Assembly (NCBI GenBank): GCA_016776525.1
Contig: JADHTD010000022.1
Coordinates: 1 to 16,601 of the forward strand
Direction: 5' to 3'
Origin: Rhodospirillales bacterium
GTDB taxonomy: Bacteria; Pseudomonadota; Alphaproteobacteria; Rhodospirillales; JADHTD01
Length of the DNA stretch: 16,601 bases
The notes below the pieces were generated by a model. That model was not told where the DNA came from, ran no database searches, and saw only the letters and a program-made list of their open reading frames with translations. How positions within the stretch are numbered: position 1 is the stretch's first letter; the number at the start of each line of letters is the position of its first letter. Shown piece by piece: positions 6,896-14,279 of this stretch. Both the position numbers and the translations under genes were made by a program.

Positions 6896-7432
6896 CTATT
6901 TCACGTAGATCTTGCCAACCATGGTATGGTGGCCAGCTCCACAAAATTCGTTACAGACAATCCCATATTCACCGGGATTTTTCGGCGTAACGGTGACAAC
7001 CATCTCGTAATCCGGATGAACCTGAATGTTGATGTTTTCGGGCAGCAGCGAGAAACCGTGCTGCCAATCCAGTGAAGACAGATGCAAACGGTAGGTCTTG
7101 CCCGCTTCCAATTCGAGGACCGGCCACCACTCCCACAGACGGCCCAACATGTAGACATCGCTGCCGGCCGGTGGTGCCACCACCGGGATGCCGGTGTCGC
7201 CTTCTTCACGAACCTTGTACAGGGCCGCCATTTTTTCGGTTTTCTCGGCGTAGGCGTCGGCCGAAATTTTATAGGCCTCGTTGGACAGGTTCTGGTCGCC
7301 CGTCAGGTGCCAATAGGGCATCATAAAAAACATCACCAAGGCCCAAATCAGGGCGATGGTGACCCACATCACTTCCGTTTTTTCAACGGGGGTATTCCAC
7401 CAGATGCGTTCCTTAGGAGGAAATATAGCCAT
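6896..7432 (-). CDS. norS: CuA-containing subunit II of the NO reductase
   Basis: This 178-residue protein has one N-terminal transmembrane helix (about 20-40) and a periplasmic cupredoxin domain. The CuA ligand set is complete: H125 (WQHGFS), then C160, E162, C164, H168 and M171 in CNEFCGAGHHTM, the exact C-x-E-x-C-x3-H-x2-M spacing of cytochrome oxidase subunit II. It should accept electrons one at a time from a periplasmic carrier and pass them to the subunit I heme. It lacks the cytochrome c domain of NorC, consistent with an sNOR and not a cNOR. It lies between the 61-residue peptide gene and norY, with 10 bp to norY. By sequence alone it is a short, B-type-like subunit II; the symbol comes from the pairing with norY. 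Confidence 0.85.
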   Translation of the reverse strand: MAIFPPKERIWWNTPVEKTEVMWVTIALIWALVMFFMMPYWHLTGDQNLSNEAYKISADAYAEKTEKMAALYKVREEGDTGIPVVAPPAGSDVYMLGRLWEWWPVLELEAGKTYRLHLSSLDWQHGFSLLPENINIQVHPDYEMVVTVTPKNPGEYGIVCNEFCGAGHHTMVGKIYVK

Positions 7433-7453
7433 TTCGTGTGATCCCTTTCCGTC

Positions 7454-7639
7454 CTATTGAGCCATTGGGATGGCGACGATTTCCATCAGCCCCCAAAGGA
7501 TGTAGAGCACCGTCGGTGAAACGACGCCGATGAAAAGCAATAACAGCGGATTATCCAATAACTGCTGCATGAAAGGGATTGGCTCCCCCGTATCACCGCC
7601 TGTTTCCGGCGGCGGAGCCCCTGTTCCAGGATCTGCCAT
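7454..7639 (-). CDS. Small single-helix membrane protein leading the sNOR operon
   Basis: This 61-residue peptide has a Gly/Pro-rich N-terminus (residues 1-21), then a short amphipathic stretch and one hydrophobic helix (about 28-55). I recognise no family. The start is the ATG at 7639, preceded by a perfect AAGGAGG ribosome site 6 bp away. An in-frame ATG nine codons upstream lies outside that site and is less likely. It is the first gene after the FNR/Dnr-like promoter and ends 21 bp before norS, so it is probably a small accessory or stabilising subunit of the NO reductase. Its Pro-rich tail followed by a helix echoes the C-terminal extension of norY. Confidence 0.75.
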   Translation of the reverse strand: MADPGTGAPPPETGGDTGEPIPFMQQLLDNPLLLLFIGVVSPTVLYILWGLMEIVAIPMAQ

Positions 7640-7712
7640 AGCCAGCCTCCTTGTTAAAATGTTCATACTCTTTGCCGCCGCGCCGAATCGAATCGGGCGT
7701 GCCGGTCTACCG

Positions 7713-7718
7713 ATAATC
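7713..7718 (-). promoter_or_regulatory. Candidate -10 element of the sNOR operon
   Basis: On the - strand this reads GATTAT, four of six matches to TATAAT, within one base of the position expected for a class II FNR-family promoter using the palindrome at 7740-7753. Transcription would start near 7705, giving a leader of about 66 bases before the 61-codon gene. Confidence 0.4.
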
Positions 7719-7739
7719 CATAGTTCCCAAATCCGTTCC

Positions 7740-7753
7740 TTAACTTAAGTCAA
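7740..7753 (-). promoter_or_regulatory. FNR/Dnr-type palindrome upstream of the sNOR operon
   Basis: On the - strand this reads TTGACTTAAGTTAA. It matches TTGAC-N4-GTCAA at nine of ten defined positions, with T for C in the second half-site. It is centred about 107 bp before the ATG of the first operon gene. Together with the sites at 1179 and 4180 it suggests a common CRP/FNR-family activator. Confidence 0.65.
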
Positions 7754-8007
7754 GAACCCGGAAATTAGGATTTACACGGTTTTTGAGTGATTTAGGCCTG
7801 AAACCGGTATCTGAGTACGGATTTATTCAGGGGAGCGAAGCCCCATTGAACTCATTAATTCCAGCAGCATCCCTATTTTCGACACTGTGAAGTGCCCAGA
7901 TTGTTTTGTCGGTGTCCGCTTACACCCCAGAGTCCATTTCTAACCGGAAACACGCATAATCCTTTGGAATAGTGTTAAATTCAGGCTCATAACGATAGAA
8001 TATTGAT

Positions 8008-9885
8008 ATGGGTAAACTTAAAGAGCTTGAGATGTTCAAACGCCTTGCCGAAGCCTCGGGGCAAGGGTTGGGTTACGCCGACATGGACAGCTCGATCGTT
8101 TACATGAATCCAAGCCTTCTGAAATTACTGGGTTTGGACACCCTTGACGACGTGCTCGGCCTGTCTTTCGAAGCATTCTACACACCGGATGACATGGCGT
8201 TCCTGCGCTCGGAAGTGCTGCCGAAAGTGATGTCCGAGGGCCGATGGAGCGGCGAGTTGCCTTTGATGGCAAAGGACGGCTCCATCAAACCAACACTTCA
8301 AAGCATCGTCCTGATGACCAATGAACAAGGGCAACCAACCCATTTTGCCAACGTTCTTACGAATCTGAAAAAATATAAGGAACTGGAGGAACAACGCTTC
8401 AAGGCTGAAAACCGGTTCCGCCGCTATTTCGAATTGGGCCTGATCGGCATGGCCGTGACCTCCCTTGAGAAGGGCTGGATTGAAGTCAACGACCGCCTCT
8501 GTGAAATTTTCGGCTACCCCCGGGAAGAACTCACCAAACTCACCTGGAAAGAAATAACCCACCCCGACGACGTGGTGAAGGACGTCGCCCAGTTCGACCG
8601 CGTCCTGGCCGGCGAGATTGACGGCTATGCCATGGACAAGCGCTTCATCCGTAAGGACGGGGAAGTCATTTACGCCACTATTTCCGCCAAATGCGTTCGC
8701 AGTGAAGATGGAAACATCGATTACTTTGTCGCCTTTGTTCAGGACATCACCGAGCGCAAGCTTGCCGAAAAGAACCTGAATTTAGCCCAGGAACGCTATG
8801 ACCTGGCCTTGGAAGGCGCCAACGAAGCCATCTGGGACTGGGATATCGAAAACGACATCCTTCATATGTCGCCACGGTATCAAGACTTAATCGGGGTCGA
8901 GAACTGTCCGTCAATCAGCACTTTTGATTGGATGGATTACGTCCATCCCGAAGACCGGGAATACTTTATGAGTAGTGTGATCTCTCACCTGAAAGGGGAA
9001 ACGGCGTTCTTTTCATGCGAATTCCGGCTGGTCCTTGATAAGGGCCGTGAGTTCTGGGTGCATGACCGGGGTCAGGCGCTTCGCGACGCCAAGGGCCGGG
9101 CTTTCCGGATGGCAGGATCAATGGGCGACATTACCGAGCGGAAACGAACGGAGGTTGAACTGCGCCTTGCCAAGGAAGGGGCGGAAGTCGCCAGCCTCGC
9201 AAAATCCGATTTTTTGGCCAACATGAGCCATGAACTGCGCACGCCGCTAAACGCTATTCTTGGATTTGGCCAAATGTTGGGGCTCAACCCGCAGGAACCG
9301 CTCAGTGATAAACAGCAAGAGTATGTCGGCTCAATCCTCAATGCCGGGGAACATCTTCTCGAACTCATCAATGAAATCCTTGATCTTGCCAAACTGGAAA
9401 GCGGGTCGGTGGAATTGCACATTGAAGAAGTCATGCCCGGTGAAATCATCGGAGAACTACTGCCGATGATCGAAAATTTAATGGATGAACGGAAGATTGA
9501 GTTTGTCGATCAATGTAACGGCCACGAACATGTAAAAGTTTTGGCGGATAAGACGCGGCTAAAGCAGGTTTTGCTTAACCTGTTTTCCAATGCCATTAAA
9601 TACAATGCCGAAGGCGGCAAGGTCCTCCTCGGCTGCAAAAACGAAGCCGATAGTATGACCAGGATCAGTATCGGCGACACCGGCAAGGGCATTCCATTGT
9701 CAAAACAACCGATGCTGTTTGAGCCTTTCAATCGTCTTGGCATTGACGGCACAAAGATTATGGGAACCGGCATTGGCCTGACCATCACCAAACAGCTCAT
9801 CGAACGAATGTCGGGGAAAATCGGTTTTGAAAGCACGGAAGGTCAGGGAAGCACGTTCTGGATCGACCTTCCAATCGCCGGGTAA
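8008..9885 (+). CDS. Soluble triple-PAS sensor histidine kinase, orphan
   Basis: This 625-residue protein has three PAS/PAC repeats (about 10-125, 130-255, 262-380; the last two end in DITERK), a HisKA domain with the phospho-acceptor H408 in FLANMSHELRTPLNAIL, and a HATPase domain. The latter has its N box at 521-530 (N524, N528), G1 DTGKGI at 557-562, F box FEPF at 571-574 and G2 GTGIGL at 586-591. There is no signal peptide, membrane helix or receiver domain, so it should sense a cytoplasmic cue (redox, gas or ligand through a PAS pocket) and phosphorylate a response regulator encoded elsewhere. The ATG at 8008 is the first possible start: an in-frame TAG lies 12 bp upstream, and there is no clear ribosome site. 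It is divergent from the sNOR operon. Confidence 0.9.
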   Translation: MGKLKELEMFKRLAEASGQGLGYADMDSSIVYMNPSLLKLLGLDTLDDVLGLSFEAFYTPDDMAFLRSEVLPKVMSEGRWSGELPLMAKDGSIKPTLQSIVLMTNEQGQPTHFANVLTNLKKYKELEEQRFKAENRFRRYFELGLIGMAVTSLEKGWIEVNDRLCEIFGYPREELTKLTWKEITHPDDVVKDVAQFDRVLAGEIDGYAMDKRFIRKDGEVIYATISAKCVRSEDGNIDYFVAFVQDITERKLAEKNLNLAQERYDLALEGANEAIWDWDIENDILHMSPRYQDLIGVENCPSISTFDWMDYVHPEDREYFMSSVISHLKGETAFFSCEFRLVLDKGREFWVHDRGQALRDAKGRAFRMAGSMGDITERKRTEVELRLAKEGAEVASLAKSDFLANMSHELRTPLNAILGFGQMLGLNPQEPLSDKQQEYVGSILNAGEHLLELINEILDLAKLESGSVELHIEEVMPGEIIGELLPMIENLMDERKIEFVDQCNGHEHVKVLADKTRLKQVLLNLFSNAIKYNAEGGKVLLGCKNEADSMTRISIGDTGKGIPLSKQPMLFEPFNRLGIDGTKIMGTGIGLTITKQLIERMSGKIGFESTEGQGSTFWIDLPIAG

Positions 9886-9939
9886 CGTTGCCGACGAAGG
9901 TCTGCTTTGCACCTGATATTAGACCTGTTCCCCCTCCTC

Positions 9940-10398
9940 CTAAAGCCGATGGTTGCAGGATTTCGGTTTGTGGGGGATTTTCCGGGCGGTCTCGCCCTTG
10001 CTCAAGTCGGCGACGCCTTCCAACAGCAGCATGCCGGCCACGGTTTTACCGCCCACCGCCTTCTGCACGGCCTGTAACAGTGGCTGTTGAATATCGCTGA
10101 AATCCATATGCTTATTGCGGACCGGAATGGGACGGTCGAGGAACACCTGGATCATGGATTCCCGGATGCGCGGCAGGTAGGCACAGGCCCGCTTGGCGCG
10201 CTTCTTGTTCTGAGCCGCCATGACGATGGTGATATAGCCGTTCCTGGTCAAGCCGTTGGACATTTTAATGGGCACCCGGAAAGGCTCGATTTTCAGGAAG
10301 TAGGCAGCTTCTTCAAATGGTCCCGCCGATGCTCCGGTCGGCAAAATCACGGCGATACAGATAATAGCTAACAGGCGGCGAACCCATGGGCCCGGCAT
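9940..10398 (-). CDS. Small secreted or membrane-anchored protein, faintly FliL-like
   Basis: This 152-residue protein opens with a signal peptide or signal anchor (VRRLLAIICIAVILPTGASA). The mature part starts FLKIEPFRVPI and continues with ITIVMAAQNKKRAKRACAYLPRIRE, a pattern reminiscent of FliL-like or similar periplasmic proteins (a strand, then a helix carrying a Pro-Arg-Ile-Arg segment). I would not name it on that basis. The ATG at 10398 follows GGGGGA and starts just before the signal. An ATG 29 codons upstream would place the signal internally. It stands alone between the kinase and modC, which it follows in the same direction, with 260 bp between them. Confidence 0.65.
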   Translation of the reverse strand: MPGPWVRRLLAIICIAVILPTGASAGPFEEAAYFLKIEPFRVPIKMSNGLTRNGYITIVMAAQNKKRAKRACAYLPRIRESMIQVFLDRPIPVRNKHMDFSDIQQPLLQAVQKAVGGKTVAGMLLLEGVADLSKGETARKIPHKPKSCNHRL

Positions 10399-10530
10399 GA
10401 TCAATCCCCCGAATATGCATGTTGACATTTCTTGTTTTGGTTGTTTCTTAAAATGGAATGTAGGGAATGGTAGGGCTGTTTTCAAGCCCGCTCAAAATTT
10501 GGCATTGTCCTGAAGCGTCCTATGTATTGA

Positions 10531-10544
10531 TTGCATAAATGCAA
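10531..10544. promoter_or_regulatory. Perfect inverted repeat upstream of the secreted-protein gene
   Basis: TTGCATAAATGCAA has six-base arms TTGCAT and ATGCAA around AA. It lies in the 260-bp gap between modC and the secreted-protein gene, 133 bp before the latter. It could be an operator, but no regulator is assigned. The rest of the gap shows nothing else I can support. Confidence 0.3.
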
Positions 10545-10658
10545 AAGACAGGCTGTGCCCCTGTTTGTAGCTCGTCGCTTCGTTCCAAATAAACCAGGTG
10601 ATGTTGGGTGGGGGGTCAAGTTCTCGTAAACAGACTAGGGACGAGTTCCAGTAAAAAA

Positions 10659-11786
10659 TCAATCGCCCGTTCGGTGAATGCGGCCGCCGCCGTGGCCCAG
10701 GCTGTAGCGGTCGATGGCCACCGCCTTGACCAGAGCATGCACGGCCATGCCCGGCTTCAGGCCCAGGTCGTGGATCGATTTGCGGGTGATGCGCGCCATC
10801 AACGGCACCCCGATATCGATCAGCACATCGGCCTGCGCCCCCTCGCCCGCTTCGATCTCGGTAATGGTCCCCTCAAAGACATTAAGGATGCTGGACCCCT
10901 GGGGTGCCTCCAGGCTCAACGAAACGTCCCGGGCCCGGACCCGCAGCCGCAGCGTGGCGCCCTCGGCAAGGTCCAGGGCCGGCACCAGGAAGCGGTTGCC
11001 GCCGAACGACAGTTGCGACAGGCCGAAATCGGCATCGCGCCCCGTCACCGTCACCGACAGCACGGCGCCCGCCTCGTAACGCCCGGTCAGGGGACGCAGG
11101 TCAAGGCGGCTCATCAAGTCCTCGACGCCGCCGCTGGCCACCACTTGGCCGTCCGACAGGATAACCATGGTATCGGCCAGGCGGATAACTTCCTCCAGGG
11201 CATGGCTGACGTAAACGATGGGCAGCTTGATATCGTCGCGCAGGCGTTCGATGAAGGGCAGGATTTCGTTCTTGCGGGCCGAGTCAAGCGAGGCCAGCGG
11301 CTCATCCATCAACAACAGTCTTGGACTGGCCAGCAAGGCCCGGCCCAGGGCGACGCGCTGTTTTTCGCCGCCCGACAGGGTCCGCGGACGGCGGGCCAGC
11401 AAGGGTGCCAAGTCCAGCAGGTCAATGACCTGACCGGCGTCCTGGTGGCGCTCAGAAGCGGCCAGCAATTTCATGCCGTAGGTCAGGTTGCTTTCCACGC
11501 TGAGGTGCGGAAAGAGGCGCGCTTCCTGGAACACGTAACCCAGGCGGCGGCCTTCCGGCGGCACGTCGATGCCGGCCTCGGAATCAAACAAAACATGGCC
11601 GTTGACGGAAATACGCCCGGCCTCGGGCCGTTCCAGCCCGGCCAGCAGGTTGACCAGCGAGGTCTTGCCCGCCCCCGAGCGTCCGAACAACGCCGTCAGT
11701 CCCCCAAAGGCCTGGAATTGGGTGTCCAGTTGGAAACCGCCGAAGCGGCGGCGGACGTTGACGTCAATGACGGGAGCTTGAGTCAT
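10659..11786 (-). CDS. modC: Molybdate ABC transporter ATPase
   Basis: This 375-residue ATPase drives molybdate import through ModB. Walker A is GRSGAGKT (35-42), the signature LSGGEKQRVALGRA spans 137-150, Walker B LLLMDEP is 157-163 followed by the D loop, and the switch His is H195 (YVSHALEE). The C-terminal part (about 295-360) is a TOBE/Mop-type molybdate-binding domain, which separates ModC from other ABC ATPases of this size. The ATG follows the modB stop by 6 bp, and its ribosome site (GGAGG) overlaps the end of modB. It is the last gene of the mod operon. A T run follows the stop, but there is no convincing hairpin. Confidence 0.93.
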   Translation of the reverse strand: MTQAPVIDVNVRRRFGGFQLDTQFQAFGGLTALFGRSGAGKTSLVNLLAGLERPEAGRISVNGHVLFDSEAGIDVPPEGRRLGYVFQEARLFPHLSVESNLTYGMKLLAASERHQDAGQVIDLLDLAPLLARRPRTLSGGEKQRVALGRALLASPRLLLMDEPLASLDSARKNEILPFIERLRDDIKLPIVYVSHALEEVIRLADTMVILSDGQVVASGGVEDLMSRLDLRPLTGRYEAGAVLSVTVTGRDADFGLSQLSFGGNRFLVPALDLAEGATLRLRVRARDVSLSLEAPQGSSILNVFEGTITEIEAGEGAQADVLIDIGVPLMARITRKSIHDLGLKPGMAVHALVKAVAIDRYSLGHGGGRIHRTGD

Positions 11787-11792
11787 CGCGCC

Positions 11793-12488
11793 CTAGCCTC
11801 CGCCCAACTGCCGGGCGATCCGCCGGGCCAGCATTTCCGACAGCATCAGGGCGGCCAGTGCCAGCACCACGGAGAGGATCAACAGACGCGCCGCGCCCAG
11901 TTCACCGTCCGGCGTCTGGGTCAGCGTATAGAGCGCCAGCGGCAGGGTCCGTGTCTCGCCGGGAATGTTGGAAACGAAAGTGATGGTGGCGCCGAACTCG
12001 CCGAGACTTCGGGCAAAAGCCAGGATGACGCCGGTCAGGATGCCGGGCACGGTCAACGGCAGGGTGACCGTCAGGAAGACCCGCAACGGCGAGGCCCCCA
12101 GCGTTCGGGCCGCCTGCTCCAGGTGCGGATCGACCATTTCCAGAGACAGGCGGATGGCGCGGACCATCAGCGGAAAGGCCATGACCGCGGCGGCCACCGC
12201 TGCCCCTTTCCAGGAAAAAGCGATGGTGATGCCGAAGACATCGAACAGCCAGCCGCCCAACGCCCCGTTGCGGCCCAGCAGAACCAACAGCAGGTAGCCG
12301 ACGGCCACCGGCGGAATGATCAGCGGCAGGTGCACCAGGCCGTTGAACAGGCTCTTGCCGGGAAAGGACCGCCGGGCCAGCAGCCAGGCCGCCAGGATGC
12401 CGAACGGCAGGCTGACCAGGACCGCCCAGAAGGCGACCTTGAGGCTGAGCATAAAGGCTTCGATTTCAAGCGGAGACAGGCTCCACAT
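11793..12488 (-). CDS. modB: Molybdate ABC transporter permease
   Basis: This 231-residue integral membrane protein should form the molybdate channel as a homodimer. It is hydrophobic, with about five helices. The cytoplasmic EAA loop contacting ModC is EQAARTLGASPLRVFLTVTL, followed by the typical SLGEFGATITFVSNIPGET segment of ModB/CysT permeases. It lies between modA (21-bp gap) and modC (6-bp gap). Molybdate and tungstate permeases are hard to tell apart by sequence. The Mop-type domain on the neighbouring ATPase favours molybdate. The ribosome site is weak. Confidence 0.92.
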   Translation of the reverse strand: MWSLSPLEIEAFMLSLKVAFWAVLVSLPFGILAAWLLARRSFPGKSLFNGLVHLPLIIPPVAVGYLLLVLLGRNGALGGWLFDVFGITIAFSWKGAAVAAAVMAFPLMVRAIRLSLEMVDPHLEQAARTLGASPLRVFLTVTLPLTVPGILTGVILAFARSLGEFGATITFVSNIPGETRTLPLALYTLTQTPDGELGAARLLILSVVLALAALMLSEMLARRIARQLGGG

Positions 12489-12509
12489 GGCGCGCTATCC
12501 AATCCGTTA

Positions 12510-13313
12510 TTACGGGGCTTTCCCGGACATAACCCGAAAACCGTGTCGAGCAAAGACCTTTGCGGCTTCAGGTGTTGTCAGGTAGTCGAAGAAACGCCGC
12601 GCCTCCGGCCCGTCACGGCCGCTGACCAGAGCCGCTTCATAGCGGATCGGCGGATGACTGGTGGCGGGAAATTCCCCAACGATGCGGACTTTCTTTGTCA
12701 CTGCCGCGTCGGTCCCGTAAACGATGCCCAGCGGCGCCTCGCCCCGCTCGACCAGGACCAGGGCGGCCCGGACATTGGCGGCGCGGGCCAGTTTGTCTTT
12801 GACGGTTTTCCAGACGCCCAGGGACTGCAAGGCTTTCCTGGCATAGATCCCAGCCGGCACATGGTCCGGGTCGCCCAAGGCCAGACGGCCGTCCCCTAGG
12901 GCCCCGGCCAGGGAAAAACCGGGGGTAACGGCAAGCGTCAGCCGGCTTGCCGCCGGGGCGACAAGCACCAGCCGGTTGCCCAGCAGGCGGCGGCGGCTTT
13001 GCCGGTCAATGGCCTTGCGCTTGGACAGATAATCCATCCAGTCCGTGTTGGCGGAGACGAAAAGATGGGCCGGGGCGCCGTTGGCGACCTGTTTGGCCAA
13101 AGTCGAACTGGCGGCAAAGGACGCCGTTACCCTTTCCTGCCCTTTGGCCCGGTAGAGACGAATGACCTCGTCAAAGGCCGAAGCAGTGCTGGCGGCGGCG
13201 AAGACCAGAATGTCGGCCGCCGCCGGAGGGGTCAGCACCGCCAGCAGGATTACAGCCGCGGCGCAGGCTTTACCGATGGTCCTCAAGCCCAGCACTGGCA
13301 ACGGCATTTTCAT
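12510..13313 (-). CDS. modA: Periplasmic molybdate-binding protein
   Basis: This 267-residue substrate-binding protein captures molybdate in the periplasm for ModBC. A signal peptide (about residues 1-33, ending PPAAA) precedes ILVFAAASTASAF. That stretch and the following SFAASSTLAKQ contain the serines that family members use to bind the oxyanion. Later motifs include VPAGIYARKAL and GIVYGTDA, both typical of ModA. The ATG at 13313 is preferred. A TTG seven codons upstream (13334) is open and only extends the pre-signal region. It lies 30 bp behind the DUF849 gene on the same strand, so the two may share a transcript. Confidence 0.92.
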   Translation of the reverse strand: MKMPLPVLGLRTIGKACAAAVILLAVLTPPAAADILVFAAASTASAFDEVIRLYRAKGQERVTASFAASSTLAKQVANGAPAHLFVSANTDWMDYLSKRKAIDRQSRRRLLGNRLVLVAPAASRLTLAVTPGFSLAGALGDGRLALGDPDHVPAGIYARKALQSLGVWKTVKDKLARAANVRAALVLVERGEAPLGIVYGTDAAVTKKVRIVGEFPATSHPPIRYEAALVSGRDGPEARRFFDYLTTPEAAKVFARHGFRVMSGKAP

Positions 13314-13343
13314 GGCATCCGCAGGGACGATCAAACGAACGGG

Positions 13344-14279
13344 TTAAAAAGCGACATTATCGCCGCCCTTGAGATCGAGAACCTGGCGGGCTTCGGCCGG
13401 GGTGGCGACCTCCAGCGACATCTCGCCGAGGATGCGTTTGATCTGGTTGACCAGATCGGCATTGCTCTTGGCCAGTTTGCCCTTGCCCAGATAAAGGTTG
13501 TCTTCCAGGCCGACCCGAACATTGGCGCCGAGGTTGGCGCCCAATGTGGTCAACGGCATCTGCGAGCGGCCCGCCCCCAGTACGGAGAGCACGTAGTCAT
13601 CGCCAAACAGGCGGTCGGCGGTGCGCTTCATAAAGACCAGGTTGTCGGGCTCGGTACCGATGCCCCCCAGGATACCGAAGATGGACTGCACGAACAGCGG
13701 CGGCTTGACCAGGCCCCGGTCGAGGAAATGGGCCAGGTTATAGAGGTGGCCGGTATCGTAGCATTCGAATTCGAATCTGGTGCCGAATTCACCCATGGTT
13801 TTGAGGATGTATTCGATATCGCGGAAGGTGTTGCGGAAAATGAAATCGTCGGTGCCTTCCAGGTAGGCTTTCTCCCAATCGTACTTCCATTCGCGATCCT
13901 TCTTGGCCATCGGGAAGATGCCGAAGTTCATGGACCCCATATTCAGCGAACACATTTCCGGCTGGAACTGCTTGGCCGCCCGCAGGCGTTCATCGACAGT
14001 CATGCCGAGGCCGCCGCCGGTGGTGACGTTGACCACCGCTTCGCACGACTGTTTGATGCGCGGCAGGAACTGGTTGTAGACGTCGGGCTCGCCGGTCGGG
14101 CGGTAATCCTTGGGATCGCGGGCATGCAGGTGCAGGATCGAAGCCCCGGCCTCCGCCGCACCGATCGCCTGTTCGGCGATCTCGTCGACCGTACACGGCA
14201 AGTGGTCCGACATCGACGGTGTGTGGATGGAGCCCGTGATTGCACAGGATATGATCACCTTGTCTATTTTCTTGGCCAT
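13344..14279 (-). CDS. DUF849/BKACE-family beta-keto acid cleavage enzyme
   Basis: This 311-residue TIM-barrel enzyme belongs to the family founded by 3-keto-5-aminohexanoate cleavage enzyme (Kce). The family uses zinc and acetyl-CoA to split beta-keto acids into acetoacetate and an acyl-CoA. The N-terminal CAITGSIHTPSMSDHLP is typical. Zinc ligands are H50 and H52 (ILHLHARDP) and E259. E172 (FECYDTG), R255 and D260 (RVGLED) match the catalytic residues known from Kce, as I recall them. The open frame continues upstream to 14501, but the ATG at 14279 follows GGGAG and starts the conserved fold. Substrate cannot be deduced. The neighbours are modA downstream and a divergent TSUP permease plus GntR regulator. 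Confidence 0.88.
   Translation of the reverse strand: MAKKIDKVIISCAITGSIHTPSMSDHLPCTVDEIAEQAIGAAEAGASILHLHARDPKDYRPTGEPDVYNQFLPRIKQSCEAVVNVTTGGGLGMTVDERLRAAKQFQPEMCSLNMGSMNFGIFPMAKKDREWKYDWEKAYLEGTDDFIFRNTFRDIEYILKTMGEFGTRFEFECYDTGHLYNLAHFLDRGLVKPPLFVQSIFGILGGIGTEPDNLVFMKRTADRLFGDDYVLSVLGAGRSQMPLTTLGANLGANVRVGLEDNLYLGKGKLAKSNADLVNQIKRILGEMSLEVATPAEARQVLDLKGGDNVAF

Larger units (their letters stand above)
7640..8007. other. 368-bp divergent intergenic region
   Basis: The left side holds the promoter of the sNOR operon (palindrome at 7740-7753, candidate -10 at 7713-7718). The right side precedes the PAS kinase and shows no clear -35/-10 pair. Three small inverted repeats are visible: GGGG/CCCC arms at 7830-7833 and 7841-7844, CACT-GTGA-AGTG at 7883-7894, and GGTGT/ACACC at 7911-7926. 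None has a T run, and no tRNA or convincing small ORF is present. Confidence 0.6.

Noticed and set aside
5188..7432. Reading the pair as an ordinary cytochrome c oxidase
   Set aside because: Subunit I lacks the active-site Tyr (Gln233 instead), and the neighbourhood (senC, FNR/Dnr-like sites, nos genes) fits NO reduction better.
10608..12899. A 763-codon open frame on the + strand
   Set aside because: It lies antisense to modC, modB and modA, which have clear family motifs. Its composition (Gln, Arg, Gly and His rich, no motifs) is typical of a shadow frame in GC-rich DNA.
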